From Janthinobacterium sp. 1_2014MBL_MicDiv (GTDB taxonomy: Bacteria > Pseudomonadota > Gammaproteobacteria > Burkholderiales > Burkholderiaceae_D), in contig NZ_CP011319.1 in NCBI RefSeq assembly GCF_001865675.1, positions 5,766,001 to 5,830,000 of the forward strand: a stretch of DNA of 64,000 nt, given 5' to 3'. The position numbers and the translations under genes are program-made. This document shows positions 1 through 8,220 of this stretch, one piece after another. Position 1 is the first letter of the stretch. Each line of letters starts with the position of its first letter. Under the pieces are notes generated by a model. It was given only the letters and a program-made list of their open reading frames with translations, was not told the origin of the DNA and did no database searches.

Positions 1-254
1 ACATCTTCCGCCAGTTCCTGATCGAGACGGGCGTCATCGGCCTGGCCGGCGGGGTACTGGGCCTGTTGCTGGCCTATGCGGCCCTGGCCGTGGTGAGTTC
101 GCAGTCGAAAGAGCTGGGCACCGTGGCGCACCTGGATGTCCCGATGCTGCTGCTGACGTTTGCCGTTTCCGTACTGGCGGCCTTGCTGGCAGGGCTGTTG
201 CCCACCTGGCGCGCCTGCCAGGTCACGCCGGCCATGCAGCTCAAATCCCAATGA
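1..254 (+). CDS. ABC transporter permease, FtsX/MacB-like (3' end only)
   Basis: The window opens inside this gene; reading frame 3 is open from the first base to TGA at 252-254 (84 residues visible). The fragment has the usual C-terminus of a MacB_PCD/FtsX permease: a short amphipathic stretch (IFRQFLIETG), two hydrophobic helices with Gly/Leu repeats, and the terminal pattern 'PTWRACQVTPAMQLKSQ', in which these permeases end with P.wRA....P...L. It lies 28 bp upstream of a second permease of the same family, so the pair probably forms the two membrane subunits of one ABC exporter or lipid/peptide-type transporter whose ATPase lies outside the window. The family assignment is secure; the substrate cannot be told. 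Confidence 0.85.
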   Translation, partial: IFRQFLIETGVIGLAGGVLGLLLAYAALAVVSSQSKELGTVAHLDVPMLLLTFAVSVLAALLAGLLPTWRACQVTPAMQLKSQ

Positions 255-282
255 CACCCACCTTTTCACAATGAGGCCCCAC

Positions 283-1521
283 ATGGAAATCCGCCCCATC
301 CTGTCGGCGCTGATGCGCAACAAGACCGGCGCCGTGCTCGTCGCGGTGCAAGTCGCCATCAGCCTGGCCATCCTGGCCAACGCCTTGTACATCGTCAACC
401 TGCGCCAGGCCATCGCCGCCCGTCCCACCGGCGTGGCGGCCGAAAACGACATCTTCTATGTCAAAGTCCAGAGCATGGACAAAGGCAGCCCGCAGCACCA
501 GATAGCCGAGCAGAAGCGCCAGGCCGCGATACTGCGCGCCCTGCCGGGCGCGGTCTCCGTGGCGCAAACCACGCAGGCGGTGCTGTCGCGTTCCGGCAGC
601 AGCACCAACGTCGCGGCCAAACGCGGACAAGCCGAGGCCAGCGCCAGCACCTCGATGTACGTCACGCCCGATTCGCTCGTCAAGACATATGGATTGAAGC
701 TGGTGGAAGGGCGCGATTTCCATGCCGACGAGGTCCCGGAAATCAATGAAGACGTCGATCAAAGCTTCCCCAAGGTGGTGATCGTGACGCGCGCCGCGGC
801 GCAGAAGATCTGGCCCGGCGAAACCAGCTTTGTCGGCAAACCCCTGTTCAATGGCACCGGCGACGGCGACGACGAAATGCGCGTGGTCGGTGTGGTGGAA
901 CGGCTGCAGACGCAGGTCGGCCAGGTCACCGCCCAGGGTGAATTTTCCATCATCCTGCCGGCCCGCCTGACGGGCGGACGCGATGCGGTGCTGTACGCCG
1001 TGCGCGCCGAGCCAGGCCAGCGCGACCGCCTGATGAAGGAGGCGGAACAAGCAATCCGCACGTCCAGCAGCGAGCGCCTGCTGGTGCGCACGGATACCCT
1101 GGAACAGCACCGCAAATCACGTTATCTGGCCGACCGGGGTTTGTCCTGGATGCTCATCGCCGTCAGCACCCTGCTGCTGCTGGTGACGGCCAGCGGCATC
1201 GTCGGCATCGCCAGCCTGTGGGTCACGCAGCGGCGCAAGCAGATCGGCGTGCGGCGCGCGCTCGGTGCCCGCCGCATCGACATCCTGCGCTACTTCCTGA
1301 CGGAGAACTTCATGATCACCAGCGTCGGCGTGGCGGCCGGCGTGGTGCTGGCCCTGGCGCTGAATCACCTGCTGGTCAGCCAGCTGGAAATGGCGCGCCT
1401 GCCGCTGCCCTACCTGCTGGCCGGCGCCAGCGTGTTCTGGCTGCTGGGCCTCGGCGCCGTGTATGGGCCGGCCTGGCGCGCGGCCAGCATTTCCCCGGCC
1501 ACGGCCACGCGCAGCACATGA
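283..1521 (+). CDS. ABC transporter permease, FtsX/MacB-like
   Basis: A 412-residue inner-membrane permease. One N-terminal membrane helix (about residues 15-37) is followed by a large periplasmic MacB_PCD region (about 40-280) and a C-terminal FtsX domain of three helices (about 285-405), with the conserved cytoplasmic loop 'RRKQIGVRRALGA' between helices 2 and 3. ATG 283 (MEIRPIL) is chosen over ATG 271 because GAGG at 273-276 sits 6 nt before it and because homologues begin with this motif. It follows the other permease by 28 bp and precedes a sigma-54 regulator and histidine kinase by 46 bp, which suggests regulation by that two-component system. Substrate unknown; MacB relatives move peptides, lipoproteins or drugs. 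Confidence 0.85.
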   Translation: MEIRPILSALMRNKTGAVLVAVQVAISLAILANALYIVNLRQAIAARPTGVAAENDIFYVKVQSMDKGSPQHQIAEQKRQAAILRALPGAVSVAQTTQAVLSRSGSSTNVAAKRGQAEASASTSMYVTPDSLVKTYGLKLVEGRDFHADEVPEINEDVDQSFPKVVIVTRAAAQKIWPGETSFVGKPLFNGTGDGDDEMRVVGVVERLQTQVGQVTAQGEFSIILPARLTGGRDAVLYAVRAEPGQRDRLMKEAEQAIRTSSSERLLVRTDTLEQHRKSRYLADRGLSWMLIAVSTLLLLVTASGIVGIASLWVTQRRKQIGVRRALGARRIDILRYFLTENFMITSVGVAAGVVLALALNHLLVSQLEMARLPLPYLLAGASVFWLLGLGAVYGPAWRAASISPATATRST

Positions 1522-1567
1522 CGATTTGCCCCTGCCCTGGCCGTCATGACAATGTTATGCTGCACGC

Positions 1568-2920
1568 ATGCCTACCGTACTGATTATTGACGACAATGCC
1601 GCCGTGGCCATCGCGCTCGACGTGCTGTTCTCGCTGCACGAGATCGATGCCCTGCGCGCCGCCTCGCCCGAAGAGGGCCTGCAGATGCTGGCGCGGCACC
1701 CCATCGACCTGGTGGTGCAGGACATGAACTTCACGGCCGACACCACCTCGGGCGAGGAAGGCTGCGCGCTGTTCCACGCCATCCGCGCGCGCCACCCCGA
1801 CCTGCCCGTGATCCTGCTGACGGCCTGGACGCAGCTCGATGCGGCCGTCGACCTGATCAAGTCCGGCGCGGCCGACTACCTGGCCAAGCCGTGGGACGAC
1901 CGGCGCCTGATCGCCAGCGTGCAAAACCTGCTGGAGCTGGGACAGGCGAACCGCGCGCTGCGCTCGCGCGTGGTGGCGGAGCAGCGCCAGCGCCAAGCCC
2001 TGGAACACGATTTCGATTTGCGCGGCATGGTCTGGCAAGACGCGGCCACGGAACGGGTCGTGCACCTGGCGTGCCAGGTGGCGCGCGCCGACGTGCCCGT
2101 GCTCATTTCCGGACCCAACGGCAGCGGCAAGGAGCGCATCGCCGCCATCGTGCAAGCCAATTCGCACGTGGCCGACGGCCCCTTCGTCGTGCTCAATTGC
2201 GGCGCCGTGCCGGTGGACCTGATCGAGGCAGAACTGTTCGGCGCCGAGGCGGGCGCCTACACGGGCGCCACCCGCGCGCGCGACGGCAAGTTCGATGCGG
2301 CCGACGGCGGCACCCTGTTTCTCGACGAGATAGGCAACTTGCCGCTGGCCGGGCAAATGAAGCTGCTGCGCGTGCTGGAAACGGGCCGCTTCGAGCGGCT
2401 CGGTTCGAACCGCGAACGCCAGGTCAAGGTGCGGGTCATCAGCGCCAGCAATGCCGACCTGCCGGCCATGATACGCGCCGGCACCTTCCGCGAAGACCTG
2501 TTCTATCGCCTCAACGTGATCGAGCTGCGCCTGCCGCCGCTGGCGCAGCGCCCGGCCGACATCCTGGTCCTGGCGCGGCATTTCCTGGGCCCCGACAAGA
2601 GCCTCGATGCGCAGGCCCAGGCCACCCTGCTGGCGCACGGCTGGCCCGGCAATGTCCGTGAACTGAAGAATGTCATGCAGCGCGCCAGCCTGCTGACGGC
2701 CGGCCCCCTGATCCAGGCGCAGGAACTGGGTCTGCCGCCGGCCTCCTTGCCATCGCTGCGCGCCGCGCAGGATACGGCCGCCACGGAACCGGACCGCGAC
2801 AGCGTCGTCGCCGCGCTGGCCCGCGCGCAGGGCGTGGTGGCGCAGGCGGCGCAGGAGCTGGGCCTGTCGCGCCAGGCGCTGTACCGGCGCATGGAACGCC
2901 TGGGCATCGCGCGCGCCTGA
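1568..2920 (+). CDS. Sigma-54-dependent response regulator, NtrC type
   Basis: A 450-residue cytoplasmic transcription activator. The N-terminal receiver (about 1-120) has the acidic pair D8-D9 and the likely phospho-acceptor D52 (VVQDMNF). The central AAA+ domain (about 150-370) has a Walker-A-like loop (GPNGSGKE), the sigma-54 contact loop as GAYTGA (about residues 227-232; the usual form is GAFTGA) and Walker B 'GGTLFLDEIG'. A Fis-type helix-turn-helix closes the protein (AAQELGLSRQALYRRMERLG). The stop overlaps the start of the following histidine kinase (TGATG at 2918-2922), so the two are translationally coupled. It probably activates a -24/-12 promoter for the adjacent ABC permease operon; no such promoter was seen inside the window, and the operon start is upstream of it. 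Confidence 0.92.
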   Translation: MPTVLIIDDNAAVAIALDVLFSLHEIDALRAASPEEGLQMLARHPIDLVVQDMNFTADTTSGEEGCALFHAIRARHPDLPVILLTAWTQLDAAVDLIKSGAADYLAKPWDDRRLIASVQNLLELGQANRALRSRVVAEQRQRQALEHDFDLRGMVWQDAATERVVHLACQVARADVPVLISGPNGSGKERIAAIVQANSHVADGPFVVLNCGAVPVDLIEAELFGAEAGAYTGATRARDGKFDAADGGTLFLDEIGNLPLAGQMKLLRVLETGRFERLGSNRERQVKVRVISASNADLPAMIRAGTFREDLFYRLNVIELRLPPLAQRPADILVLARHFLGPDKSLDAQAQATLLAHGWPGNVRELKNVMQRASLLTAGPLIQAQELGLPPASLPSLRAAQDTAATEPDRDSVVAALARAQGVVAQAAQELGLSRQALYRRMERLGIARA

Positions 2921-4275
2921 TGCCGCCATCCCAGCCCATGCCGAAGCGTCCGGCCACGCTGCGCCTTTCGCTGCTGACGCGCTGGACGGCGCTGATCGGC
3001 ACCCTGCTGACGGTGGGCGTCGGCCTCGCCCTGCTGCTCGCGCATTTTTTCCCGCAGCAGCCGTGGCTGGTGCTGGGACTGTCCCTGTCATGCGTGCTGC
3101 CGCTCGCCGTCATCACCATCCGCGCGCAGCTGCAGGCGATGCTGTCGCTGTTCCGCGCCTTGAGCGGCACGGTCGCCAGCTACCAGGACGGCGACTTCGC
3201 CTTCAGCCTGCGCTGGCCGCAAAACGATGAGCTGGCCGACCTGGTGGCGGCCCACAACGCCCTGGGCGACGTGCTGCGCAGGCAGCGCCTGGACCTGGTG
3301 CAGCGCGAACTGCTGCTCGACACCATGGTGCAAAACACGCCGGTGGCCATGCTGCTGGTGGCCGAGGGCAGCGCCATCGTCTACGCCAACCTGGCCGCGC
3401 GCCAGTTGCTGCACCAGGGGCGCCGGCTGGAAGGCCAGCATTTAGCCGACATCGTGCGGCAGGCGGCGCCGGCCCTGGCCGAGGCGCTGGCGCGCGCCAG
3501 CGATGGCCTGTTTACCAGCGGCGAGGGAGAACAGGAAGAGGTGTTCCACCTGGCGCGGCGCAGCTTCAGCTTGAACGGGCGCAAGCACGAACTGCTGCTG
3601 CTGCGCCAGCTCACCCTGGAACTGCGCCGCCAGGAAGTGCAGACCTGGAAGAAAGTCATCCGCGTCATCAGCCATGAATTGAACAACTCGCTGGCGCCAC
3701 TGGCCTCGCTGGCCCATTCCGGTGCCGAGCTGGTACGCCGCGGGCAGACCGAGCGCCTGCCGCAAATCCTCGCCACGATCGAGGAGCGCACGCGCCACCT
3801 GGAAACCTTCATACTCGGCTACGCGCGCTTCGCCAAGCTGCCCACGCCGCGCCTTGCCCGTTGCGAATGGCAGCCGTTTCTCGACAGCCTGGCGTCGCAG
3901 ATCGCCTTCACGCTCGACTGTCCGCCGCCCGCGCAGGCAGCCGTCTTCGATGCGGCGCAAATGCAGCAAGCACTGCTGAACCTGCTCAAGAATGCGCTCG
4001 AGTCGGGCTCCAGGGCGCAGCACATCGGCTTGCACGTGAGCCAGGCGCAAGGACAATTGCGCATCGAGGTGCGCGACCGCGGGCCCGGCATGAGCGGCGC
4101 CGTGCTGGAAAACGCGCTGGTGCCGTTTTACTCCACCAAGCGCAGCGGCACGGGACTCGGCCTGGCGCTGGCGCGAGAAATTGCCGAAGCGCATGGTGGC
4201 CGCATCGCCCTCGCCAACCGCGAAGGCGGCGGCCTCGCCGTCACCATGACACTGCCATTGCTTGAGGCAAATTAA
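2920..4275 (+). CDS. Membrane sensor histidine kinase (NtrY/NtrB-like)
   Basis: A 451-residue sensor kinase. Two N-terminal membrane helices (about 20-65) enclose almost no periplasmic loop, so the signal is probably sensed in the membrane or cytoplasm. A HAMP-like linker and a PAS-like region (about 125-235) follow. The H-box is 'VISHELNNSLAPL', with phospho-His near residue 252; the HELNN form is typical of NtrY-type kinases. The HATPase_c domain has the N-box 'LLNLLKNALE' and G-boxes 'DRGPGMSG' and 'GTGLGLALA'. ATG 2920 overlaps the regulator's stop codon, marking an operon and a cognate pair. No U-tract terminator is seen after the stop at 4275. The signal is unknown. Confidence 0.9.
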   Translation: MPPSQPMPKRPATLRLSLLTRWTALIGTLLTVGVGLALLLAHFFPQQPWLVLGLSLSCVLPLAVITIRAQLQAMLSLFRALSGTVASYQDGDFAFSLRWPQNDELADLVAAHNALGDVLRRQRLDLVQRELLLDTMVQNTPVAMLLVAEGSAIVYANLAARQLLHQGRRLEGQHLADIVRQAAPALAEALARASDGLFTSGEGEQEEVFHLARRSFSLNGRKHELLLLRQLTLELRRQEVQTWKKVIRVISHELNNSLAPLASLAHSGAELVRRGQTERLPQILATIEERTRHLETFILGYARFAKLPTPRLARCEWQPFLDSLASQIAFTLDCPPPAQAAVFDAAQMQQALLNLLKNALESGSRAQHIGLHVSQAQGQLRIEVRDRGPGMSGAVLENALVPFYSTKRSGTGLGLALAREIAEAHGGRIALANREGGGLAVTMTLPLLEAN

Positions 4276-4429
4276 ATTCCAATGCAACAATTTATTGGCC
4301 ACAAAACCCGCAGGTATTTTTTGTGCAATATCAACAATTAGTGTGTTAAATTTTACAATTGAAAACAGTTTACGCCCGTGTAGTAGCAATTAGCTATTTA
4401 AGCGTGCTCGGTCATAAAAAAATAGCTCA

Positions 4430-4458
4430 TTGACAATGAAAAGTGTTGGCGATAATTT
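4430..4458 (+). promoter_or_regulatory. Sigma-70 promoter for the PEP-CTERM gene
   Basis: TTGACA at 4430-4435 and TAATTT at 4453-4458 are separated by exactly 17 nt in an AT-rich 236-bp gap. The expected start near 4465 would give a leader of about 47 nt. The RBS GGGGA at 4502-4506 lies 5 nt before ATG 4512. The match is to consensus only; the start site is not measured. Confidence 0.7.
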
Positions 4459-4511
4459 ATCAACGCGGTACGGTTTTTTGAAACATTAATCGTTTTTTCG
4501 CGGGGATAAAT

Positions 4512-5036
4512 ATGAAACTGAAATCACTCATCGCAGCAGCTGTCCTGGGCGCTGCCACCATCGGCAGCGCATATGCCGCGTCGTACACGGTCAACCTGAC
4601 CAACACCACAGGCAACCTGTGGACGGGCGGCTTCAACGCCACCCCCAGTCCGCTAGGTGTCTTTACCGATACGTTCACCTTTACCCCGGATGCGACCTTC
4701 GGTTCGACCGCGCAAGCCTTCCTGGCCAACCTGTCGGTCACGGGCAGCGATGCTTCCTCCATCAACTTCACCAGTGCCAACCTGAACGGCATCGCACTGA
4801 CGGGCTTTGGCGGCCCCACCGTCTTCGGCTATGCCCAGGGTCAAGTGCTGGCGCCCACCAGCCTGCTCTTCAATGGCCCGATGACGCTGACCGTGATGGG
4901 CAGCACCAATGGCGGCAGCTACGGCGGCACCTTCAACCTGAACCTGGCGCCTGTCCCGGAACCGGAAACCTATGGCATGCTGCTGGCCGGCCTCGGCATA
5001 CTAGGATTCCTGGCGCGACGCCGCAAGCAATCTTGA
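4512..5036 (+). CDS. FxDxF-type PEP-CTERM exported protein
   Basis: A 174-residue exported protein. It has a Sec signal peptide (MKLKSLIAAAVLGAATIGSA, cleaved after YA-A near residue 23), a Thr/Asn/Gly-rich beta-type body carrying FTDTF (the FxDxF signature), and a C-terminal sorting signal: PEPE near residue 149, a hydrophobic helix (MLLAGLGILGFLA) and the basic tail RRRKQS. PEP-CTERM proteins are recognised by exosortase (EpsH/XrtA family) and are usually surface or biofilm-matrix proteins. No exosortase or polysaccharide cluster is in this window, so sorting must depend on genes elsewhere. The gene stands alone between its own promoter and terminator. The precise role is unknown. Confidence 0.9.
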   Translation: MKLKSLIAAAVLGAATIGSAYAASYTVNLTNTTGNLWTGGFNATPSPLGVFTDTFTFTPDATFGSTAQAFLANLSVTGSDASSINFTSANLNGIALTGFGGPTVFGYAQGQVLAPTSLLFNGPMTLTVMGSTNGGSYGGTFNLNLAPVPEPETYGMLLAGLGILGFLARRRKQS

Positions 5037-5046
5037 GCGCACCACC

Positions 5047-5071
5047 AAAAAGACGCCACGGCGTCTTTTTT
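5047..5071 (+). terminator. Rho-independent terminator after the PEP-CTERM gene
   Basis: Stem AGACGC (5051-5056), loop CACG, stem GCGTCT (5061-5066), flanked by an A-run at 5047-5051 and a T-run at 5066-5071. It lies 10 bp after the stop codon and could work in both directions. Confidence 0.85.
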
Positions 5072-5094
5072 CATGCGGCTGCTACACTGGCGCC

Positions 5095-5874
5095 ATGACG
5101 ACCGATTTTATCTCCACCAGCAACACCGCCTTCAGCCATCCTGGCCATCCGCCGGCCACCATCACCGAACACCGCGGCATCCGCTATCTGCACTTGGGCA
5201 CCAAGTGGGTGCAGGGCGCCATGCGCCTGGACAAACCCGACGCCATCGAACTCGAATACGTGCAGATGATGATGATGTGGATGCTCTTCAAGGCGCAGCC
5301 GAAACGCATCGTGCAGCTGGGACTGGGCAGCGCCGCGCTGACCAAGTTCAGCTACCGCCGCTTCCCCGACGCCAGTGTCACGGCCATCGAGCTCAATCCG
5401 AATGTGATCGCCATCTGCGGCGCCCAGTTCGCCCTGCCGCCGAACGATGCTCGGCTCGACGTGCGCGAAATGAATGCGCTCGATTTCGTGCTCGATGCGG
5501 CCAACCACGGCAGCGTCGACGTGCTGCAGGTCGACCTGTACGACGAGGAGGCGCGCGGCCCCGTGCTCGACACGCCCGAGTTCTACCAGGCCTGCTTCGA
5601 CTGCCTGACGGACGACGGCATCATGTGCACGAATGTCTTCGGCGACTTCCCCAACTACGACAAGAACCTGCAGGCGATGGAACTGGTCTTCGACGCCGTC
5701 GTCTGGGTGCCGGAACTGGAAGATGAAAACATCGTCGTGCTCGCCTTCAAGAAATCGCCGTCGCTCGATTTCAGCGAACTGTATGAACGCGCCGGCGCCA
5801 TCAAGAAACAATTCAACCTGCCCGCCAAGAACTGGGTCAATGGCTTGAAGCAGTGGATGCTGGACCAGCAGTAA
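5095..5874 (+). CDS. Spermidine-synthase-like SAM/dcSAM-binding protein
   Basis: A 259-residue cytoplasmic protein with a Rossmann fold of the spermidine synthase family. Visible motifs are 'IVQLGLGSAALTKF' (motif I, about residues 64-77), 'VTAIELNPNVI' (the acidic residue binding the ribose) and 'DVLQVDLYDEEA' (equivalent to the catalytic Asp loop). Homologues of this size in betaproteobacteria are annotated only as spermidine synthase-like or fused-MFS-type relatives; a true polyamine synthase normally shows GGGDG in motif I, here GLGSA, so aminopropyl transfer is not certain. It could instead be an ordinary methyltransferase. It follows the terminator of the previous gene by about 24 bp and is probably transcribed alone. 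Confidence 0.75.
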   Translation: MTTDFISTSNTAFSHPGHPPATITEHRGIRYLHLGTKWVQGAMRLDKPDAIELEYVQMMMMWMLFKAQPKRIVQLGLGSAALTKFSYRRFPDASVTAIELNPNVIAICGAQFALPPNDARLDVREMNALDFVLDAANHGSVDVLQVDLYDEEARGPVLDTPEFYQACFDCLTDDGIMCTNVFGDFPNYDKNLQAMELVFDAVVWVPELEDENIVVLAFKKSPSLDFSELYERAGAIKKQFNLPAKNWVNGLKQWMLDQQ

Positions 5875-5887
5875 GGCAGTAGCCGCA

Positions 5888-7360
5888 TCACGCCGGCAGC
5901 AGCGCCCCAAGACGGCGTGCCAGGCCATCCATGTTCTCGGCCGGCACCTGCGCATAACCGAGCAGGAAGCCGTTCCAGCCGGCCCGCTCGCCCGTGGCAT
6001 GGGCGGAGAGCGCCAGCGCCACGATGCCGTCCTGCGCGGCGCGCCGGCTCAGCGCCAGGTCATCCCAGGCGCCATCGTGAAAACGCAGTGCCAGATGCAT
6101 GCCGGCCGAGCCGCCGTGGATGGCAGCACCGGCGCAGGCATGGCGCTGCAATGCCTCGCTCAAGGCATCGCGGCGCTGGCGGTACAAACGGCGCATGCGC
6201 CGCACGTGGCGCGCAAACAGGCCGCTGCGCAGGAATTCGGCCAGCGCCAGCTGCTCGGCCACCCGCCCCCGCACGGCGCCCTGCGCCTGCATCTGCGCGA
6301 ATGCCGCGGCCAGCGCGGCAGGCACCACGATAAAGGCGATGCGCAACGCCGGAAACATGGTCTTGCTGAACGTGCCAAGATACACGACGGGCGCATCGGC
6401 CACCAGTCCCTGCATGGCCGCCAGCGGCGGACCGCCATGCCGGAATTCGCTATCGTAGTCATCCTCGATGATCAGGCTTCCCACCGCGCGGGCGCGCTCG
6501 AGCAGCGCCATGCGGCGCGCGGGACTGAGCACGCTGCCGGTCGGATACTGGTGCGACGGCGTCGTGTAGATCAGGCGTGGCGGCGTATCGCGCCAATCGG
6601 CGTCGGTCGGCGCGATGCCATCCATGTCGACCGGAATGCCCGCCACCTGCAGGCCGGCGGCGCGCCCCGCCGCCAGCGCGCCGCCATAGCCTGGATGCTC
6701 GAGCCACAGGGTGTCGCCCTGGTCGGCAAAGGCGCGCAGGCACACATCGAGGCTGCTCTGCGTGCCATCCGTGATGAACACCTGGCCCGCATCGCAGACG
6801 ACGCCGCGCGCCGCGCGCAAATGGTCGGCAATGGCCATGCGCAGCTGCGGCTCGCCGGCGGGGTCGCCGTAATTGAGCTGGCGCGGCGACAGCGCGCGCC
6901 AGGCGCGATCGAGCATGCGCCGCCATTGCGCCAGCGGGAATTCGTCGAGCGCCGGCACGCCAGGCGCGAACGCGCCCATCGCATCGGCCGGAAACACCAG
7001 CGCCGCGTTGACATCCTGTCCCGACACGCCGCGCAAATGCCGGGCGCGGCGCGACAGGCCATCCCGGCCATCGACGGGCAGCGACGCCACCTGCGCGCCG
7101 GCACTGCCGGCGACCAGGGTGCCGCGCCGGTCCGGCAGCACGAAGCCTTCGCTGGCCAGCTGCTCGTAGGCGTACAGCACCGTATTGCGCGCCACGCCCA
7201 GCTCCTGGGCCAGCACGCGCGTGGCGGCCAGCCGCGTGCCGGGTGCCAGCTGGCCGCCGCGTATCGCCGCGCGCAGGCATTCATGCAGCAGGCGCTGGCG
7301 CGGCCAGCCCCGCTCACCGTGCGCGCGCTCGAATGCCGCCAGCAGCAAAGCGTAATCCAT
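5888..7360 (-). CDS. MocR/PdxR-family regulator (GntR HTH + aminotransferase-like domain)
   Basis: A 490-residue regulator. The N-terminal GntR winged helix (about 12-80) carries 'LAPGTRLAATRVLAQELGVARNTV'-type sequence, and the rest is a class-I aminotransferase fold (about 120-485) with the PLP-lysine motif 'FSKTMFPALR' and 'EDDYDSEFR'. MocR proteins bind PLP and control vitamin B6 or amino-acid metabolism genes. ATG 7360 is preceded by GGGGGAGGGA about 6 nt upstream; a longer open frame to 7477 has no comparable RBS and would run into the divergent gene. It is divergent from a PPOX-type flavin protein, a common arrangement for regulator and target. It is convergent with the preceding gene, with 13 bp between stops. 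Confidence 0.9.
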   Translation of the reverse strand: MDYALLLAAFERAHGERGWPRQRLLHECLRAAIRGGQLAPGTRLAATRVLAQELGVARNTVLYAYEQLASEGFVLPDRRGTLVAGSAGAQVASLPVDGRDGLSRRARHLRGVSGQDVNAALVFPADAMGAFAPGVPALDEFPLAQWRRMLDRAWRALSPRQLNYGDPAGEPQLRMAIADHLRAARGVVCDAGQVFITDGTQSSLDVCLRAFADQGDTLWLEHPGYGGALAAGRAAGLQVAGIPVDMDGIAPTDADWRDTPPRLIYTTPSHQYPTGSVLSPARRMALLERARAVGSLIIEDDYDSEFRHGGPPLAAMQGLVADAPVVYLGTFSKTMFPALRIAFIVVPAALAAAFAQMQAQGAVRGRVAEQLALAEFLRSGLFARHVRRMRRLYRQRRDALSEALQRHACAGAAIHGGSAGMHLALRFHDGAWDDLALSRRAAQDGIVALALSAHATGERAGWNGFLLGYAQVPAENMDGLARRLGALLPA

Positions 7361-7411
7361 GCGATTCCCTCCCCCTTCTCGTGGCTCTAATTTATTTATG
7401 CTTGCTGGATC

Positions 7412-7440
7412 TTTTTTCAGGGCCAGGCAACGATTATAGT
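7412..7440 (+). promoter_or_regulatory. Candidate promoter in the MocR / flavin-protein intergenic region
   Basis: TATAGT at 7435-7440 is a good -10, 35 nt before ATG 7476. The corresponding -35 position (7412-7417) is only TTTTTT, a weak match that would suit an activator-dependent promoter. The 115-bp gap between the two divergent starts is the expected binding region of the MocR regulator. Confidence 0.35.
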
Positions 7441-7475
7441 GCGCCCTCCCCTCACCGTTCCACAGGATGATTGCC

Positions 7476-8135
7476 ATGACCGTTGCCGCCCTCCCTCCCA
7501 GCGCCCGTACCCGCGTGCGCCGCGTCGCCGAACTGGCCAGCTACGAGCAGGCCGCCCTGCACGCCATCGTCGATGCCGCCTACCTGTGCCACATTGCCTT
7601 CCGCGATGCGCACGGCAGCCACTGCATCCCCACCGCCTGCTGGCGCATCGACGATCACCTGTACATCCATGGCTCGAATGGCAGCCGCATGCTCAAGCAG
7701 CTGCTGGCCGATACCGGGGCTTGCGTGACGATTACCCATCTCGACGCTCTCGTGCTGGCACGCTCGGCCTTCAACCACACGATGAACTACCGCTCGGCGA
7801 TGATCTATGGGCAGTTTGAAAAAGTGGCCGACACCGGCCAGCAGCATGCGGCCATGGAGGCGCTGATGGACAAGCTGGCGCCAGGACGCCAGACCCAGGT
7901 GCGCGGCGGCAGCGCCAAGGAATACGCGGCCACCACCGTGCTGCGCATCGCGCTCGATGAAAGCGCCGTCAAGCAGCGCGCAGGCGGGCCCCTCGATGAT
8001 GCGGGCGACATGGCGCACGTCGTCTGGACGGGCGAACTGCCGTTTACGCACGGCCGTGGCGCGGCCATTGCCGATGCGCTCAACACCTGCGAATTGCCAC
8101 CGTATGCCGCCGCCTGGAGCACGGAATCCGCTTGA
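7476..8135 (+). CDS. Pyridoxamine 5'-phosphate oxidase-like flavin-nucleotide-binding protein
   Basis: A 219-residue protein of the split-barrel FMN-binding family (COG3467 type), with the opening 'PPSARTRVRR', the strand 'DAAYLCHIAFRD' and 'HLYIHGSNGSRMLKQL', which together mark this family. It is probably an FMN- or haem-dependent oxidoreductase; the family is often annotated as pyridoxamine 5'-phosphate oxidase without proof of that reaction. ATG 7476 is preferred to ATG 7467 because AGG at 7464-7466 has correct spacing only to 7476 and homologues begin near here. Divergence from a PLP-binding MocR regulator suggests it is that regulator's target. Confidence 0.85.
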   Translation: MTVAALPPSARTRVRRVAELASYEQAALHAIVDAAYLCHIAFRDAHGSHCIPTACWRIDDHLYIHGSNGSRMLKQLLADTGACVTITHLDALVLARSAFNHTMNYRSAMIYGQFEKVADTGQQHAAMEALMDKLAPGRQTQVRGGSAKEYAATTVLRIALDESAVKQRAGGPLDDAGDMAHVVWTGELPFTHGRGAAIADALNTCELPPYAAAWSTESA

Positions 8136-8220
8136 CCGGCCCGCGTGCTTGACCGATGATCGGCGTTGATGGCGATCGCCACCAATTCACCAACCGATCC
8201 AATCACGTACGGAGCATATG

